64,000 bases of DNA from Pseudoselenomonas ruminantium (GTDB lineage: Bacteria; Bacillota; Negativicutes; Selenomonadales; Selenomonadaceae). A program made the position numbers and the translations under genes. Positions 17,217 to 25,196 of this stretch are shown piece after piece. The number at the start of each line of letters is the position of its first letter. Position 1 is the first letter of the stretch. The notes under the pieces are model-generated. The model ran no database searches and was not told the DNA's origin. It saw only the letters and a list, made by a program, of their open reading frames with translations. The DNA lies in contig SVBX01000013.1 in assembly GCA_015058655.1 (NCBI GenBank), positions 26,607 to 90,606 of the forward strand, in the 5' to 3' direction.

Positions 17217-17245
17217 TTGAAAATTCGTTTGTTTTCTGATACAAT
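17217..17245 (+). promoter_or_regulatory. sigma70-type promoter upstream of the flavoprotein gene
   Basis: TTGAAA and TACAAT separated by 17 nt. The leader would be about 290 nt before the flavoprotein start at 17545. That leader contains several short GC-rich stems but no RNA family I recognise. Confidence 0.5.
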
Positions 17246-17544
17246 GAAAAAACAGAGGGTTCTGCGCAGAAAGAGGCAGGTTATGAGGAAGGGATATCCG
17301 ATGGACATGAGGATTAGATTGTCCCCTACGGGGGGCAACGCTTTTAGGTTGTCCTTTTGGTGCGGACATATCAAGCATAATAAAAGTTCATGATGACCAG
17401 CAGGGCGGGCTGGTTGGAGTGCATGTTGCTCCACAGGCTCCCCTACGGGTCTTTTGCAATGTCTGAATTTCGGACGATACCGTGAAATAAGCCTGCTGAT
17501 AGAATAACATCTTTGTAAGAAATTGGTATGATGGAGGTATGTTT

Positions 17545-19077
17545 GTGGATAAATCATTTGCAATCCCTATATCAAGGCGCAGTTTTATGAAGATGATGGG
17601 CCTGGCCGCAGCTGGGACAGTGCTCGGCCTCAAAGATGATGCTGCAAGAGTGGAAGCTGCTTCTTCCATGATAAATGCGATGGATTTCAACAACGTGGAG
17701 CTTCCCGTACTCTTCAATGCGGATGTCTGCGTAGTCGGCGGCGGTGCGGCTGGCACGGCAGCTGCTGTCAGTGCCGCCCGCAAAGGGGCGAAGGTTGTTC
17801 TTGTGGAGCGTGGCATTTCTCTGGGCGGACTGGCCACCCAGGGCTGTGTCTTCCCTTGCATGCCTACCTTTGTGGATGACAGCGATACGCCCTATATCAC
17901 TGATTTGAACCAGCGCATGGAAAAACAGGGGGCCTCGACCTCACTTGGCATAACTACTAATACCTATTATGGCGGCGGCAGGTCACAATATGTGCCGGAA
18001 TATCTTTCTTATGTCTACGATGAAATGTGCGAAGAGGCTGGGGTAGAGATTCTCTACAATGCTTCCTTGGCAGGTGCAGTGACCAGCGTGGGTAAGATTG
18101 TCTCTTGTATAGTCCAGACACCGGAGGGGCTGGCCAGCATACAGGCAAGGACATTCATAGATGGCACGGGAGATGCCTTGCTTTCACGGTTCGCGGGGGT
18201 TCCGGCGGAAAAAGGCTCAGAAACGACGGGACGGAATCAGCCCATGAGCCTGCGTTTTGAAATGGGCGGTATTGATGTGGACAAGGTTCACAAATTCTTT
18301 ACTAAAGCTTTGAAGGATGACTATTCAAAGGATCTGAAGGAGATTTTCGATAAGGCCTTGAAGGAGAAAAGAGCGCCATTCTTTGAGTTTGCGAAGTGGA
18401 AAAAGAATGAGACATTCTTCAATGATGGTGTGGCCCGGGGCGAGTTGACCGATGATGATATCCTGTACATCCAGGCTTTTGCGATTCCGGGCAAGCCCAC
18501 TGTAATGTCCATGAACTGCCCGGAGATGCCGCCGCTGAGCTTCAGCTCCACAGATGCCATATCCTACAGCAAGTCTGTGACCTTCGGCCGGAAGATGATG
18601 CGCCGTCTGGCGGGATTCTTCATCAAGAACATCCCCGGCTTTGAAAAAGCCTACATCAGCCGCGAGGCAAGCATGGTGGGCGTGCGGGAGTCCTGGCGCA
18701 TTCATGGGAAATATTATCTGGATGCTGAGGATTACTTAAAAGCGCATCATTTCCCCGATGCTGTCTGCCGCACGGCATACCCCATTGACATCCATGATGT
18801 GAAGCTGGATCTCTTCAAGAAGCTGGAAAAGGGACAGTATTACGAAATCCCCTACCGTGCCTTGGTGACCAACGAAATCTCCAACCTGCTGGTGGTGGGG
18901 CGCTGTGCCAGCGGCAGCTTTGCTGCCCAGGCTTCCTTCCGCATCCAGCCCACCTGCATGAGCATGGGCGAGGCTGCAGGCATTGCTGCAGCCTGGGGGC
19001 TTTCCAAAGGGATTCCGGTGAACGAAATCAAGTGGGAAGAGATGCCCGAAGAAATGCGTAGTTATGTAAGCAAATAA
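17545..19077 (+). CDS. Tat-exported FAD-dependent oxidoreductase
   Basis: 510 residues. A twin-arginine signal (SRRSFMKMMGLAAAG) near the N-terminus predicts export of a folded flavoprotein. The FAD-binding Rossmann motif VCVVGGGAAGTAAAVSAARKG follows near residue 63, then GLATQG, TFIDGTGDALLSRFAG and a C-terminal LLVVGRCASGSFAAQA, matching the FAD-dependent oxidoreductase family of PF12831 type. I prefer the GTG at 17545, 7 nt after GGAGG; the ATG at 17539 lies only 1 nt after it. The gene for a secreted hydrolase-like protein follows at 31 nt. Substrate is unknown. Confidence 0.82.
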   Translation: MDKSFAIPISRRSFMKMMGLAAAGTVLGLKDDAARVEAASSMINAMDFNNVELPVLFNADVCVVGGGAAGTAAAVSAARKGAKVVLVERGISLGGLATQGCVFPCMPTFVDDSDTPYITDLNQRMEKQGASTSLGITTNTYYGGGRSQYVPEYLSYVYDEMCEEAGVEILYNASLAGAVTSVGKIVSCIVQTPEGLASIQARTFIDGTGDALLSRFAGVPAEKGSETTGRNQPMSLRFEMGGIDVDKVHKFFTKALKDDYSKDLKEIFDKALKEKRAPFFEFAKWKKNETFFNDGVARGELTDDDILYIQAFAIPGKPTVMSMNCPEMPPLSFSSTDAISYSKSVTFGRKMMRRLAGFFIKNIPGFEKAYISREASMVGVRESWRIHGKYYLDAEDYLKAHHFPDAVCRTAYPIDIHDVKLDLFKKLEKGQYYEIPYRALVTNEISNLLVVGRCASGSFAAQASFRIQPTCMSMGEAAGIAAAWGLSKGIPVNEIKWEEMPEEMRSYVSK

Positions 19078-19108
19078 ATCAAAGGAAAAGACTAAGGAGG
19101 TCATTATC

Positions 19109-19771
19109 ATGCAAAAGAAAAAAATCGTGGCTGCTGTTGCCATTGCTGCATTCAGCTTCGGCTTTGGCTTTGGGTCCATGGCCCATGCGGAGTTCCGTCC
19201 TGCTACTCAGGAAGCCCTTGAAACCCATACCGGGGTGAAAGTGCCCTCTGGCCAGGATTCGGCCGAGGATAAGATGCCTGCTTCCCAGCGTTTTGTAAGT
19301 TTTGGAGGAAAAATCCCTTATCAGCTTTGTCTGCCGCGCTGGTATGATTCTGCCAAGACTTACCCCCTGATTGTCGTAGTCAATGATGTGGCTGGAGAGA
19401 CAGATGAGAAGGCATTGCTGAAGCAGCCGGGCGGTGTCACTGCCTGGGCAGATGAACTGGAGAACAATCAGCAGTATGCAATCGTGCTGACCATTCAAGG
19501 AACGAAAAATTCCGAAGCTAGTGTTGGCCGCCTGTCCAGTACGAAAGGCATGGATACCATTCGGGATATATTGAAAGATGTCCGGCGGAACTATGGTGTC
19601 AACAAGGATGCTATTTATGGCATCGGTGAGAATAAAGGCGCCTGGGTAATCCAGCTCATCAATGAAGAATTGCCTAGCTATTTCAAGGCAACTTACCTTG
19701 ATGAGAATACGGCAGATGGTCAGGTAAATAACCAAGCCATTCACGACTGGCTGATGAATCAGCTGTCGTAA
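19109..19771 (+). CDS. secreted alpha/beta-hydrolase-like protein, catalytic serine apparently missing
   Basis: 220 residues with a signal peptide (about 1-27, AHAEF). The mature part resembles esterase/PHB-depolymerase-like alpha/beta hydrolases (KIPYQLCLPRWYDSAKTYP, LIVVVNDVAGE, then RRNYGVNKDAIYGIGENKG). At the nucleophile elbow the expected GxSxG reads GIGENKG, without serine, so hydrolase activity is doubtful. It follows the Tat flavoprotein in the same direction with AAGGAGG before the ATG, suggesting a shared periplasmic task. Confidence 0.6.
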   Translation: MQKKKIVAAVAIAAFSFGFGFGSMAHAEFRPATQEALETHTGVKVPSGQDSAEDKMPASQRFVSFGGKIPYQLCLPRWYDSAKTYPLIVVVNDVAGETDEKALLKQPGGVTAWADELENNQQYAIVLTIQGTKNSEASVGRLSSTKGMDTIRDILKDVRRNYGVNKDAIYGIGENKGAWVIQLINEELPSYFKATYLDENTADGQVNNQAIHDWLMNQLS

Positions 19772-19830
19772 TCTGACGACTCTATTGACACTTATTTCAC
19801 TTCCTCATTCAGAAGTTGATGTAAAAATTC

Positions 19831-19901
19831 ATAACTCGGAAGAAGATGTCCCCCACTTCTATAAGTGGGGGCGGCAAACTACTAACAGGCGGCGAGCTAA
19901 T
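19831..19901. repeat. 71-bp hairpin repeat, copy B
   Basis: Matches 3478-3548 at 70 of 71 positions, including the CCCCCACTT/AAGTGGGGG stem. It lies at the left edge of the accessory block, 18 bp from the second copy of the 104-bp repeat. Confidence 0.6.
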
Positions 19902-19918
19902 TTCATGCAAGGGCCGCT

Positions 19919-20022
19919 ATGAGGATTGAATAAACAAGGCAGACAGAAAGCCCGGAGCACGATGGTATGCTCCGGGCTTGGTTGTTATGGGTTATTGCTT
20001 TGCTTTTCTGGCAGCCATTTAT
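19919..20022. repeat. 104-bp hairpin repeat, copy 2
   Basis: Differs from 16795-16898 at three positions. A related copy at 33121-33197 marks the other side of the accessory block. The stem again could act as a transcription terminator. Confidence 0.7.
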
Positions 20023-20095
20023 CAAGAACTTCTGTTCTCAGTGCTATGAAGAGCGGGACATATTGAGTGCGGATTCCAGCGCCTTGGAAAAATTG

Positions 20096-20383
20096 TCAAA
20101 TTTTTTCATAGATGGTTACACCGTCTTTCTGTATCTCTTGCAAGAGTTCCTGTGACAAGTGAGGGTTGTCCAGGTCTACTACATCAAAAAACAGCAAAGT
20201 CCTAGCCCGTTCTTCAAGGTCGGAATGAAATCTGCGGGGGTTGCCGCCGGACACGGCCAAATCCACATCACTGCGTTCCTTGTTAGTGCCACGGGCCCTG
20301 GAGCCGAAGAGGATGACTTTTTCTATGTCATTGAGAGCAGCATAGCGGCAGATTTCGTCTTTCAGGGAGGTGTCAAGGTTCAT
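20096..20383 (-). CDS. MntA-like minimal nucleotidyltransferase (solitary)
   Basis: 95 residues with the nucleotidyltransferase motif LFGSRARGTNKERSDVDLAV (GSxARG, then DxD). Such proteins are the AMP-transferring antitoxins of HEPN/MNT pairs. ATG at 20383 follows AAAGGAGGCTCCCC. No HEPN partner is visible on either side; the downstream 300 bp holds only repeats. It could be an orphan antitoxin or a relic of a pair. Confidence 0.75.
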   Translation of the reverse strand: MNLDTSLKDEICRYAALNDIEKVILFGSRARGTNKERSDVDLAVSGGNPRRFHSDLEERARTLLFFDVVDLDNPHLSQELLQEIQKDGVTIYEKI

Positions 20384-20426
20384 GGGGAGCCTCCTTTGTA
20401 TTTGGGGATGTGGGATTTTTGGAGTC

Positions 20427-20939
20427 ATGGCACAGACCGAAGGGCTGGAGCGTAAGCGGCAGGTTATTACCCGCGATAATCAACCGCTGGAGGAGGCCGA
20501 GGCATTTATAAAAGCCTTTGCAGAAAAGACAGGGGTCACGATGGAGCATGAAAGCACCACCAAGCCGGGGAAAGGTAGTGCCTACTACATTCCAAGCCGT
20601 CATCTTGTGCAGGTACCACCCCGCGAGGAGTTCAAAAACACCGAGGCTTATGTGGCTACTTGCTTTCATGAATTGGTGCATAGCACGGCCAAGGAAATGG
20701 GCAGAAAGGCCAGCGAGGAGGACACGGCGCGGGTCAGCTACTCAAAAGAGGAAATTGTGGCCGGGTTTGGCGCGGCTCTCCTCTGCCGTCAGTTTGGCAT
20801 CACTTCCGAGGATGACAACACGGCAGCATATTTGCAGGGCTGGAGCGAAGCCATCAAGGAAAACCCCGACTGGCTCATAAATGGAGCCAATGCAGTACAG
20901 AAAGCCGTTGATTATATGAATGAGGTTGTAGCAGGATAA
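20427..20939 (+). pseudogene. ArdC-like zincin fragment (C-terminal metallopeptidase domain)
   Basis: About 170 codons matching the C-terminal zincin-like domain of ArdC-type antirestriction proteins of plasmids and conjugative elements: AYYIPSRHLVQVPPREEF, the zinc motif HELVHS (HExxH), and EEIVAGFGAALLC. The N-terminal ssDNA-binding domain is absent and no ribosome binding site precedes the ATG at 20427, so this is most likely a truncated remnant. Its 5' end butts against the divergent MntA-like gene, indicating a rearrangement junction. Confidence 0.65.
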
Positions 20940-20944
20940 AGGAA

Positions 20945-20967
20945 AGGCGGTGCCGATGGCACCGCCT
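20945..20967 (+). terminator. rho-independent terminator
   Basis: AGGCGGTGCC and GGCACCGCCT with a GAT loop, followed by TTTTAAAT. It follows the ArdC fragment directly. Confidence 0.8.
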
Positions 20968-21039
20968 TTTAAATATGTAACCTTTAATCAAACACTATTG
21001 GGCTTTTCAAAATTCGCCTCGCTTACGCGGGGCAGAATG

Positions 21040-21666
21040 TTACCAATCATTTTGCTTTCGCTCCAACTCCCTAACCTTCTCTCGTTCAGTCTTCAATTCC
21101 CGGTACATTTGGGCCAGTCTCAAATTTTCTTCGTAGTAATCCAGCCCATCCGGCTCCTGCCATGCTTTAATCTCTATATCCTTATCTATGTCGGGGACTT
21201 TGGATGCGCTGATGTAGGCTTTTCCTTTGGGAGAGCAAGCCAGCTGCACATCATAATCAAAATGGAAGTGATTCAGATGCGGTAGCAAGGCCACAATCTG
21301 CAAACGGATCAATTCGCGCTGCAGATTGATTTCCTCTAAGGTGTGCTTATCGTAGTAATCACTTTTCAGGTATTTCTTGTATTCCTGCAGCCAGCCATAT
21401 TCCTGACTATACAGTTCCTCTAAATGGGCCAGCAGTCCAGCTCCGCTATATCCTTGATATACAATGGTAGGGGCTTCCTGCTGGGGAGGCTCAGACACGC
21501 TGGGAGCCGGGGCATCCGTTGGTTGCATATCCTCCCCTTTGCGATACTTGGCCAAGGCATCCTTCATAAAAGCCCATTCGTCATCAGTAAGACGGAAACC
21601 TCGCATTTTCTTATTTATCTCCTGCTTCTTCCGGCCTGCGCCGTTTCGTGCTCCACCCCAGCCCAT
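21040..21666 (-). CDS. hypothetical mobile-element protein with RHH-like N-terminal region
   Basis: 208 residues of no known function. The N-terminus (MGWGGARNGAGRKK, basic) is typical of small phage/plasmid DNA-associated proteins, and RGFRLTDDEWAFMKDALAKY looks like a ribbon-helix-helix strand-helix unit. A proline-rich linker (55-68) and a charged C-terminal coiled coil (about 175-205) follow. The promoter region carries a perfect inverted repeat at 21683-21711 that could be its own operator. It is downstream of, but separated by a terminator from, the AT-rich cassette. Confidence 0.6.
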   Translation of the reverse strand: MGWGGARNGAGRKKQEINKKMRGFRLTDDEWAFMKDALAKYRKGEDMQPTDAPAPSVSEPPQQEAPTIVYQGYSGAGLLAHLEELYSQEYGWLQEYKKYLKSDYYDKHTLEEINLQRELIRLQIVALLPHLNHFHFDYDVQLACSPKGKAYISASKVPDIDKDIEIKAWQEPDGLDYYEENLRLAQMYRELKTEREKVRELERKQNDW

Positions 21667-21682
21667 AGTATAATCCTCCTTT

Positions 21683-21711
21683 ACTTGAATTTAGTATAAC
21701 ATAATTCAAGT
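21683..21711. promoter_or_regulatory. operator-like inverted repeat over a promoter
   Basis: CTTGAATT and AATTCAAG are perfectly inverted around 11 nt that include a minus-strand TATACT -10-like box. The whole unit closely resembles the terminator stem at 21712-21757 (ACTTGATTTATGTTAT on the minus strand), so the same protein might bind both. Confidence 0.45.
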
Positions 21712-21757
21712 AAAATAGCAACTTGATTAATGATAACATAAATCAAGTTGCTATTTT
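21712..21757 (-). terminator. terminator of the radical-SAM cassette
   Basis: Perfect 17-bp arms, AAAATAGCAACTTGATT and its complement, with a T-rich 3' side on the minus strand. The stem touches the stop codon of the radical-SAM gene. Confidence 0.7.
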
Positions 21758-23565
21758 TACTTATCTCTTTTTATCTGATAATACTTTAGAACTTCGTATA
21801 TATCATTGTCTGATTTAAACTTGGAAATAACTTCTTCATCGAAATTATTAACAGAAATAACATCTTTGGCAATTTTTAATTTTTCTTCGGATAAAGAGTA
21901 GAATTTTTCCTGCCATTCTTTGGTTAAATTATCCTTATATTTAAATCGACTAATTATAAATGCCTCTGGCATCCATAAGATATTAAAAAATCCGTCTATA
22001 TCTTCACCAAACGCTTCATTGAAAAAAGAAAGTCCTCTGCCAATCTTTCCTTTTGTCGCATTTAATACTGCTTGTACGGCTCTTATAAACTTTCTGTTCC
22101 AATGTTCACCTATATAATCCCTGTTTCTAAAGTAATCAGGATCATCTATTGGATGATACTTCATAGGAAACGAGTATATTGTTACATTATGTTTTTCACA
22201 TAAGTCTACATTTATTCTCATTCGATAGTATAAATGCTCAGGCTTATCATGGAAATTATACAGGAGGTAATTTGACAAATGTGTTATATTATTTTGAGCA
22301 GCTGTTTCGACTGCTTTAACATATATATCTTTTTGTTCATAGTGGTCGAATGCTATCCGTAAAGGATTGATGGCAACTTCAGAAAGCTTCTTCATTTTCT
22401 CGTTTGTTACCAATCTAGCATCTATTCCCTGATTGAAATCAATGGAGCGTTTTCTGTTTAATGTCTTGAAATATTTATTGTAAAGAGGTCTGACTACATC
22501 ATCTATATCTATTACAGCTTCTCTGGTAGCGGTTTGAGTATATAATAACCCTTCATTTTCTCGTAATACATAGAATTTGCCAGCATCCTGCTCGGATAAT
22601 TTGTTTGAGATTTTATCATATATTTTTATTATCTTCTTCAAATAAGCCCTTAAATTGTAATTATCTACTATATTGTTATATGTTATCTCGTATTCGCTTG
22701 AAGGCTTATATGTTGCTCCTCGTTGAAATCCACAATCTTTAATTTCATCAACTATCCTATTAAATTGATCAGAAGCAAATACATTGTTATCCATCAATAA
22801 TAAATCACGTTGTTTGCCAAATTTATTATCTATATAATCTAACTGGTGAACGATGCTTATATAGTTTTTATAATTGGGTTCTATGATTTTTACAGCGCAA
22901 AATTTACATTGTCTAATGCATCCCCTAGTCATATAGCTAAAATAAGCATCGTGTGCAGGATAAGTATAGTCAATTTCTTCTAATATAGAGTAATCTAATG
23001 GCAATTCGTCTATTATATCATTATTATCCTTATCTAATATTCCAGGCTTGTCTAATAGACCAACGATGGGTTTTATACCTGTTTCTTCTTCAATATGTGT
23101 AGGTAAGATTGTAGCTGCAATACCGCCGATATATATTTTCCCATTTTCTTTTTTGAAGAATTTACAGTAATTTATTGTATCTATTGTCTGTGCCCAGTAG
23201 AAAGTAAATAATGTAGTTATAGCTATTACATCGAATTTAGGGAAATCTTTGTGCATGAATCGTAAACGATATTTTCTAGCAATTTCCACATAGTCATCAT
23301 CAAAGAATGGTATATCCTCTAATATAGATAATTTTCCTATTCTGATATACTTTTTCATTATATCATAGTATTTTGCTAAAAATTCATCATTTAATTCCTT
23401 GTATAATTGTTCACAAAGTAGTTCTGCTGCAAGATTTTTTAAATCTCCTTTATAAAAGCGAACATCATCATTACATCTTCTATAATATGATGCAAGTTTC
23501 ATTAAAGGCATAGGAGGGTATTTGTTTTTATAATTAGGTTCTACAAGGAGTATTTTACGGTTCAT
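21757..23565 (-). CDS. radical SAM protein of an AT-rich accessory cassette
   Basis: 602 residues. The N-terminus (KILLVEPNYKNKYPPMPL) resembles B12-binding-like domains of class B radical SAM enzymes, and TRGCIRQCKFCAV carries the CxxxCxxC cluster (C216, C220, C223) that binds the 4Fe-4S cluster and S-adenosylmethionine. IDFNQGIDARL and LRIAFDHYE are later barrel strands typical of the superfamily. It is not viperin-like in motif. It is the last gene of a four-gene unit; its start overlaps the GHKL gene stop by 4 nt, so the products are probably made together. Substrate is unknown; tRNA, nucleotide or peptide modification are all possible. Confidence 0.82.
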   Translation of the reverse strand: MNRKILLVEPNYKNKYPPMPLMKLASYYRRCNDDVRFYKGDLKNLAAELLCEQLYKELNDEFLAKYYDIMKKYIRIGKLSILEDIPFFDDDYVEIARKYRLRFMHKDFPKFDVIAITTLFTFYWAQTIDTINYCKFFKKENGKIYIGGIAATILPTHIEEETGIKPIVGLLDKPGILDKDNNDIIDELPLDYSILEEIDYTYPAHDAYFSYMTRGCIRQCKFCAVKIIEPNYKNYISIVHQLDYIDNKFGKQRDLLLMDNNVFASDQFNRIVDEIKDCGFQRGATYKPSSEYEITYNNIVDNYNLRAYLKKIIKIYDKISNKLSEQDAGKFYVLRENEGLLYTQTATREAVIDIDDVVRPLYNKYFKTLNRKRSIDFNQGIDARLVTNEKMKKLSEVAINPLRIAFDHYEQKDIYVKAVETAAQNNITHLSNYLLYNFHDKPEHLYYRMRINVDLCEKHNVTIYSFPMKYHPIDDPDYFRNRDYIGEHWNRKFIRAVQAVLNATKGKIGRGLSFFNEAFGEDIDGFFNILWMPEAFIISRFKYKDNLTKEWQEKFYSLSEEKLKIAKDVISVNNFDEEVISKFKSDNDIYEVLKYYQIKRDK

Positions 23566-25196
23566 ATTAACTCTTCCTCTATTGCGGATATTATTTTATC
23601 TGCTGTTGCTTCATCAACTTGCTGATAAATAACATTATATATTGATTCTATAATTTTTCTAGTCTTTTTTGGATAAGTTGAAAGTCTATCTGTTCTGCGA
23701 ACATTATTATTGGGCTTTTGAGCATCCTTTTTTACACTCTTACTTTTGTGTTTGTCTTTATCCTTCTCCTTGCTTTCATGAGGATTCTTTTTTGACATAT
23801 TTTTTTCTGTTTCATATTCTTCAAGTCTTTGTTTTGCAAATTTTGAAATCAGGGATTCAGATGTATCATCTTCATTTTCAACATATTTGTTTATCTTTTT
23901 TTGTCCCTCTTCTGCCTTTTTTCGATACTCCTCCAATTCTTCTTTCTTTTGTTCTCTTTGCTCTTGATTTACATATTCTCCATTTTTTAACTTATTTTCA
24001 TATGCTGCTTTCTTTTCGTCATAAGTTTTCAATGCTTTAAGCCCACTATTCATATCCGAACCAGCACGGTAGATTTTTGTCAATTCATCTTTTACATACT
24101 CTCTAAATAGTTTTTCGAATTTTACTCTTGTGGAGTTTTCATTGAAATAATCACGTTGTGAGTTTGGAATTAAATTTGGTGATGTTACAAATATTTCACC
24201 TACAAAGTAGTTTACACCACGGTCTTCTGTGAAGAATTTTTGCATGGTGGTTTCGTCGCCAATTTGTATATTCTCTTTTCTAAGACGTAGTGATCTCATT
24301 TTGCATGATTTTGGAATTGAACCTTTAAATCCTGTAACGCCAAGCCACATCCATGCTAACAGTTCTCCATCATCGTCTATAAATTCGTGAGGCATAATGC
24401 CTTTTATAGTGTCTTCACCGTTATTTCTAACTGGATATTTTAGTTCGTATTCCTTGAATAAATCTTCGCCGTTAATTAAAATTTTATATTCATCTATCTT
24501 ATAGTTATGCTCTTTGGCGTACTTGTATATATCAAACGAAAGGTAAAATGTATTAACATAAGGAACTGGTGCAACAAAAGAAAGATATTCTCTTATGTCC
24601 GCTTTTTTTAATAAATCTTTGTTTTCCGGATTTATGTCGAACATTTCTACTTTAAAAAAATGAGAGTCTACATCTTTAGTAATTTCTTGTGAAAAAGAAA
24701 ATATCTTATTTAGAACTTCTGATGCCGTATGTTTTATACCTTTTATATGTTCATCCAGTAGAACTCGCATTAGTTTAGCATCACATTCCATTTTGGAGAT
24801 GACGTTTTCTCCTTTTGCACTAGATGTAAATACTAGCTTCTGACAATATGCTAAACCTGCTAGTCTTCCAATCCCGCGAAATCCCTTATCTACGCCTAAT
24901 TGCTTAGATGAATTTGCTATATTACCTAGCGTGCTTCTAAAAACATCTTTTCTAATGCCAGTTGCATTATCTTCTATAGAAATTTGTCTTTTCTCATATT
25001 CAATCCATATTTTTATACAGGCATCACTTTTATCAACAATACCCTCCGCAATTGCTTTATCAATTTGATCGCAAGCATTTTGAATGTACTCACGGTATAT
25101 TATCCTTGAATCTTGGTACATTCCTGTCGTTAAGTTTTCAATGATGTTTGCTCCAAAGATATACTCTTGGCCATCCATGTTTATTACACTCCTCAT
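23562..25196 (-). CDS. GHKL (Hsp90-like) ATPase of the AT-rich cassette
   Basis: 544 residues. The N-terminal ~200 residues form a Bergerat ATP-binding fold: N box YREYIQNACDQID, G1 box IEDNATGI, and G2-type GFRGIGRLAG. The middle (to about 360) resembles the transducer regions of Hsp90/MutL-like proteins (LIPNSQRDYF). The C-terminus is a highly charged Lys/Glu coiled coil (about 385-500) ending in a short helical domain. Overlaps of 4 nt with both neighbours point to a coupled complex. GHKL ATPases recur in prokaryotic conflict systems; whether it senses or remodels a target is unknown. Confidence 0.82.
   Translation of the reverse strand: MRSVINMDGQEYIFGANIIENLTTGMYQDSRIIYREYIQNACDQIDKAIAEGIVDKSDACIKIWIEYEKRQISIEDNATGIRKDVFRSTLGNIANSSKQLGVDKGFRGIGRLAGLAYCQKLVFTSSAKGENVISKMECDAKLMRVLLDEHIKGIKHTASEVLNKIFSFSQEITKDVDSHFFKVEMFDINPENKDLLKKADIREYLSFVAPVPYVNTFYLSFDIYKYAKEHNYKIDEYKILINGEDLFKEYELKYPVRNNGEDTIKGIMPHEFIDDDGELLAWMWLGVTGFKGSIPKSCKMRSLRLRKENIQIGDETTMQKFFTEDRGVNYFVGEIFVTSPNLIPNSQRDYFNENSTRVKFEKLFREYVKDELTKIYRAGSDMNSGLKALKTYDEKKAAYENKLKNGEYVNQEQREQKKEELEEYRKKAEEGQKKINKYVENEDDTSESLISKFAKQRLEEYETEKNMSKKNPHESKEKDKDKHKSKSVKKDAQKPNNNVRRTDRLSTYPKKTRKIIESIYNVIYQQVDEATADKIISAIEEELI

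Noticed and set aside
17184..17393. 69-codon ORF before the flavoprotein gene
   Set aside because: Basic, repeat-derived sequence with its internal ATG inside the predicted -10 box; no family resemblance.
21757..23565. Prokaryotic viperin identity for the radical SAM protein
   Set aside because: Cluster spacing fits radical SAM in general, but the length, B12-like N-terminus and lack of viperin-type C-terminal motifs argue against it.
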